NCBI GenBank assembly: GCA_937951455.1
Contig: CALFBU010000134.1
Location: forward strand, 1 to 7,914
DNA length: 7,914 bases
Source: an uncultured Rhizobiaceae group bacterium
GTDB taxonomy: Bacteria; Pseudomonadota; Alphaproteobacteria; Rhizobiales; Rhizobiaceae
Direction of reading: 5' to 3'
Position numbers and translations under genes: made by a program. Positions 5,491-7,914 of this stretch are shown here, piece after piece. The notes under the pieces are model-generated. The model did not search any database and was not told where the DNA came from. It was given only the letters and a program-made list of their open reading frames with translations. Position 1 is the first letter of the stretch; each line of letters begins with the position of its first letter.

Positions 5491-5892
5491 TTGAAGTCGC
5501 CAGAGCAAAAACAGTTTTATACGATTACAGAATTGACGCGTGAATTTGGGGTTTCCACGCGAACAATCCGATTTTATGAAGATGAAGGTCTCATTCAGCC
5601 AATTAGACGAGGACGAACCAGGTTGTTTAAACCATCGGATCGCCGTCTCTTGATGTTGATTATGCGGGGCAAGCGCCTTGGGTTTTCGATTGCGGAAATT
5701 CGCGAAATTATTTCTATATACAAAGAGCCACCGGGTGAATCAGGACAGCTCAAGCTGCTCATCCAGCGCGTCATTGAAAAACGCGATCAGCTTTTACAAA
5801 AGCGTACAGATATTGATGAAACCATTGCTGAACTCGATCAGGTCGAAGAACAATGTTTGGGGCGCATGGCTGAACTGGGTGTGGGTACATAA
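5491..5892 (+). CDS. MerR-family transcriptional regulator, LiuR-like
   Basis: The 133-residue protein has the MerR plan. A winged helix-turn-helix is visible at TITELTREFGVSTRTIRFYE (11-30) with wing RRGRTRLF (39-46), then a second helical pair including RGKRLGFSIAEIREI (59-73), then a long coiled coil (about 85-125) for dimerisation. The text IMRGKRLGFSIAEIREIISIY and the GESGQLKLL segment are close to what I recall of LiuR regulators, which control branched-chain amino acid breakdown (liu/ivd genes) in Proteobacteria. There is no cysteine pair of the metal-sensing type, only C122. No liu catabolic genes are in the window, so targets may lie elsewhere. Translation starts at TTG behind a good ribosome binding site, and a matching palindrome upstream suggests autoregulation. 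Its TAA overlaps the ATG of the GNAT gene. Confidence 0.88.
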   Translation: MKSPEQKQFYTITELTREFGVSTRTIRFYEDEGLIQPIRRGRTRLFKPSDRRLLMLIMRGKRLGFSIAEIREIISIYKEPPGESGQLKLLIQRVIEKRDQLLQKRTDIDETIAELDQVEEQCLGRMAELGVGT

Positions 5893-6335
5893 TGACAGTG
5901 GTTGTTAGACCGCTTAAAGCAGACGAGCGCGAAGCATGGCAGCCCTTATGGAAGGGCTATCAAGAATATTATCAAACCAATCTGGATGATGTAACCAACA
6001 GTCTTTGGAACCGTTTGATGGATGATGACCCCGATGGCCCCATTTGTCTTGTTGCAGAGGAAAATGGCGAACTCTTGGGGCTTGTGCAATATTTGTTTCA
6101 CGGCTCCACGTGGTCGCCGAAGCAGCGGATTTATCTGCATGATTTATACACAGTGCCCGCCTCTCGTGGTAAAGGTGTTGGCCGCAAGCTGATAGAAGCT
6201 GTTTATTTTGAAGCGGAAAAACGCGACTGCGAACAGGTTTATTGGCTGACGCAGGATTTTAACGAAGATGGCCGAAGGTTGTATGACAAGGTTGCAAATC
6301 TGACACCCTTTATCAAATATTCAAAACCGATTTAA
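5892..6335 (+). CDS. GNAT family N-acetyltransferase
   Basis: The 147-residue protein is a single GNAT domain, which transfers an acetyl group from acetyl-CoA to an amine. The N-terminal pattern VRPLKADEREAWQPLWKGYQEYY is typical of small HPA2-like members. The pyrophosphate-binding motif A is LYTVPASRGKGVGRKLIEA (85-103), with RGKGVG at 92-97, preceded by the strand RIYLHDL. The late motif B is YWLTQDFNEDGRRLYDKV (117-134), where Y131 is a candidate general acid. The substrate cannot be told; small amines, polyamines or protein N-termini are all possible. The ATG shares one base with the regulator's TAA (TAATG), so translation is coupled and the two are one operon. Its stop overlaps the stop of the opposing DUF1624 gene. 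Confidence 0.9.
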   Translation: MTVVVRPLKADEREAWQPLWKGYQEYYQTNLDDVTNSLWNRLMDDDPDGPICLVAEENGELLGLVQYLFHGSTWSPKQRIYLHDLYTVPASRGKGVGRKLIEAVYFEAEKRDCEQVYWLTQDFNEDGRRLYDKVANLTPFIKYSKPI

Positions 6336-7063
6336 AAATTGCCACTGATCCAAAGTACCGCCAGCATAAGGCCAATCATGACAGGTTGGTGTAGAAGATA
6401 ATAGATAAGACTGTTACGCCCGAGAAACTTCACGAATTTTGAAGCACCCTGCTCCAATTTTGGCTGCGAAAAAGCTTCGAGCCAATTCATCCGCTTACTC
6501 AATTTCGCAAACGCGATGCCCATCAAGGGCGCTGAAAACCAGGGGAAAACCGGAACGTAATCGCTTGAATTCGGATTGGCAGCCGATAGTCCGGTCCAAT
6601 ACCAGTAAGGTGCGTCCAGCGCTTCGGTTCGACCAAGGTAACGCATTGCAAAAACGCTCATGGCAACAATTACAATGATCGGCCAAGGAAACCGTAAAAA
6701 CAATAAGCCTGCCAGACTGGCAAAAGCGATTGCGTGTAAAATCCCAAAGAAAATATATTGGTCTGGCGTTGCAAAATAGGTGGCGATGGTAATCAGGATT
6801 GCAGCGGCAACAATCTTCGCCATCCTTATTTTCCACCCATGCCAACGAACTCCGTTACCATGCGCAAGATAGAGGCTAAATCCTGTTAAAAACAGAAATG
6901 ATGTCGCGATAGCGCGGGCGAAATACTTCCAGTGGTCTTGCGAGATAAACCCTGGCTCTTGAACGCCCAACAACTCAAGATCAAAGGCAAAATGAAAGAT
7001 CGTCATGGCAATCAGCGCTATGCCTCTTGCAAAATCCAACAGTTCAATGCGCATTGATTTCAT
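6332..7063 (-). CDS. DUF1624 membrane protein, heparan-alpha-glucosaminide N-acetyltransferase-like
   Basis: This 243-residue inner-membrane protein belongs to the DUF1624/HGSNAT-like family, relatives of the lysosomal enzyme that moves acetyl groups across a membrane to a sugar amine. The diagnostic start is IELLDFARGIALIAMTIFHFAFDLELLG (6-33), with H24 as the conserved His. FFGILHAIA (105-113), a PVFPWFSAPLMGIAFAKLSK block (171-190) and LGRNSLIYYLLHQPVMIGL (214-232) follow. About seven membrane segments are visible. The natural bacterial substrate is unknown; acylation of a cell-surface or periplasmic sugar is a guess from the family. The start at 7063 overlaps the upstream transporter's stop as ATGA, so I prefer it over Met4 (7054). 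It converges on the GNAT gene with a four-base overlap. Confidence 0.88.
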   Translation of the reverse strand: MKSMRIELLDFARGIALIAMTIFHFAFDLELLGVQEPGFISQDHWKYFARAIATSFLFLTGFSLYLAHGNGVRWHGWKIRMAKIVAAAILITIATYFATPDQYIFFGILHAIAFASLAGLLFLRFPWPIIVIVAMSVFAMRYLGRTEALDAPYWYWTGLSAANPNSSDYVPVFPWFSAPLMGIAFAKLSKRMNWLEAFSQPKLEQGASKFVKFLGRNSLIYYLLHQPVMIGLMLAVLWISGNF

Positions 7064-7914
7064 TCTTTAGCATCCGGTTTTGGTGACCCCAATCTTGCAA
7101 TAAACAGGCCGCTAACCACAAGCCCGAGCGCTATCATGGTTTTTATTTCAACTGTTTCATTCAGCAAAAATGCACCAAAGATGATACCAAAAACGGGGAT
7201 CGTATTCATACCGATAGCAAAAGTTGAAACGCCTACTTTTCTTACAAGATAAAAGCGCAGAATATAGGCAAGGCCTGTGGGAAAGAATCCGAGCCACAAA
7301 AGAGCAAGTGTTGCTTTTGAACCTGGAAGTTGTTGCGGAATGCCTTCTAGCGCGATGGCTAGTATCAATAGTACAAAAGCGCCAATCCCCAAGGCAAGTG
7401 TTGTGAAGGGTATTGGCTTCATATCCACTTTTCGAATTAGGATACCACCACTTACATAACAAAAACCCGCACCAATGATGGCAAGCTGCGCAACAAATGA
7501 TGTTGATCCGAGATTGTTGATCGCATCAGGGCCAACAATAAGCATAATACCGCTCATGCCCACCGCAACGGCCATAAGTTTGTATCGGTTTATGCTCTCG
7601 TCCTGCGTGAAAAAATGCCCCAGGATCATCGCCATAAAAGGCGTTGTGCCCATCAAAAGCGCTGTAATACCGGAATCGATGTGTTGCAACCCCCATGATA
7701 TAAGAATGAATGGAATGACGGTAATCAGCAGCGCTATGACAACGGTCATACGCAGCTCTTGCCTGGATATTCTGAAACTGGATTTTGTGAAAAATGCAAA
7801 CGGTAACAGGGCTAAGAACCCTATGGAAACCCTGTTTGCCGCTGTCCATACAGGCCCCATATCTTCCAGTGCAAATTTGATGGCGGCAAAGGCAGATGCC
7901 CAAATCAGCGCAGT
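7060..7914 (-). CDS. EamA/DMT family transporter, 5' end beyond the window
   Basis: The reading frame stays open to the window edge: the 18 codons before the first internal ATG (7860) encode TALIWASAFAAIKFALED, which is typical early EamA sequence, so the true start lies outside. The visible 284 residues hold two EamA repeats (about 1-125 and 140-272) and about nine hydrophobic helices of the expected ten. Landmarks are GPVWTAANRV near the start, GLQHIDSGITALLMGTTPFMAMILGHFF in the first repeat, and SGGILIRK, GFFPTGLAYILRFYLVRK and PVFGIIFGAFLLNETV in the second. These proteins are inner-membrane exporters of amino acids or other metabolites; the cargo here cannot be told. The stop overlaps the DUF1624 start, making a two-gene or longer operon. 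Confidence 0.9.
   Translation of the reverse strand, partial: TALIWASAFAAIKFALEDMGPVWTAANRVSIGFLALLPFAFFTKSSFRISRQELRMTVVIALLITVIPFILISWGLQHIDSGITALLMGTTPFMAMILGHFFTQDESINRYKLMAVAVGMSGIMLIVGPDAINNLGSTSFVAQLAIIGAGFCYVSGGILIRKVDMKPIPFTTLALGIGAFVLLILAIALEGIPQQLPGSKATLALLWLGFFPTGLAYILRFYLVRKVGVSTFAIGMNTIPVFGIIFGAFLLNETVEIKTMIALGLVVSGLFIARLGSPKPDAKE

Overview
The window looks like chromosome from an alphaproteobacterium, probably a Hyphomicrobiales (rhizobial-type) marine or soil species of moderate GC. The clues are inferred rather than searched: a LiuR-type MerR regulator, an Ogt of the alphaproteobacterial kind, a lone TadG-like von Willebrand protein, a DUF1989 protein, and dispersed repeats beginning CCTTCG and ending CTCAGGATGAGG, a type common in this class. 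No rRNA, tRNA, CRISPR array or conventional insertion sequence is visible.

Bases 1-281 hold no convincing gene. They contain two forms of the dispersed repeat (113-153 long form, 182-204 short form). A third copy (280-302) overlaps the end of a small GIY-YIG nuclease gene (minus strand, 282-611), and a fourth, diverged copy (622-644) lies just upstream of its start, so the nuclease is bracketed by inverted copies. Next is a minus-strand lipoprotein gene of unknown function (685-1233). It is divergent from ogt (1364-1825), a DNA alkyl repair methyltransferase that appears leaderless, and ogt is followed closely by a DUF1989 gene (1842-2447) whose ribosome binding site overlaps the ogt stop codon.

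The middle holds an AT-rich gene for a TadG-like, membrane-anchored von Willebrand A protein (2563-3930) and the magnesium transporter gene mgtE (3976-5373). The short gap between them can form two mutually exclusive RNA hairpins that bury the mgtE start region. A LiuR-like MerR regulator (5491-5892, TTG start) follows. It has a probable operator just upstream and is translationally coupled to a GNAT acetyltransferase gene (5892-6335).

The right end is a minus-strand operon: an EamA-family transporter, cut by the window edge (7060-7914), overlaps by ATGA a DUF1624 membrane acyltransferase-like gene (6332-7063). That gene converges on the GNAT gene so tightly that both stop codons share the bases TTAA. 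The window therefore combines housekeeping repair, ion uptake and export genes with one possible small mobile unit (280-644) and one possible translational switch (3935-3977). Both are inferences from sequence alone.
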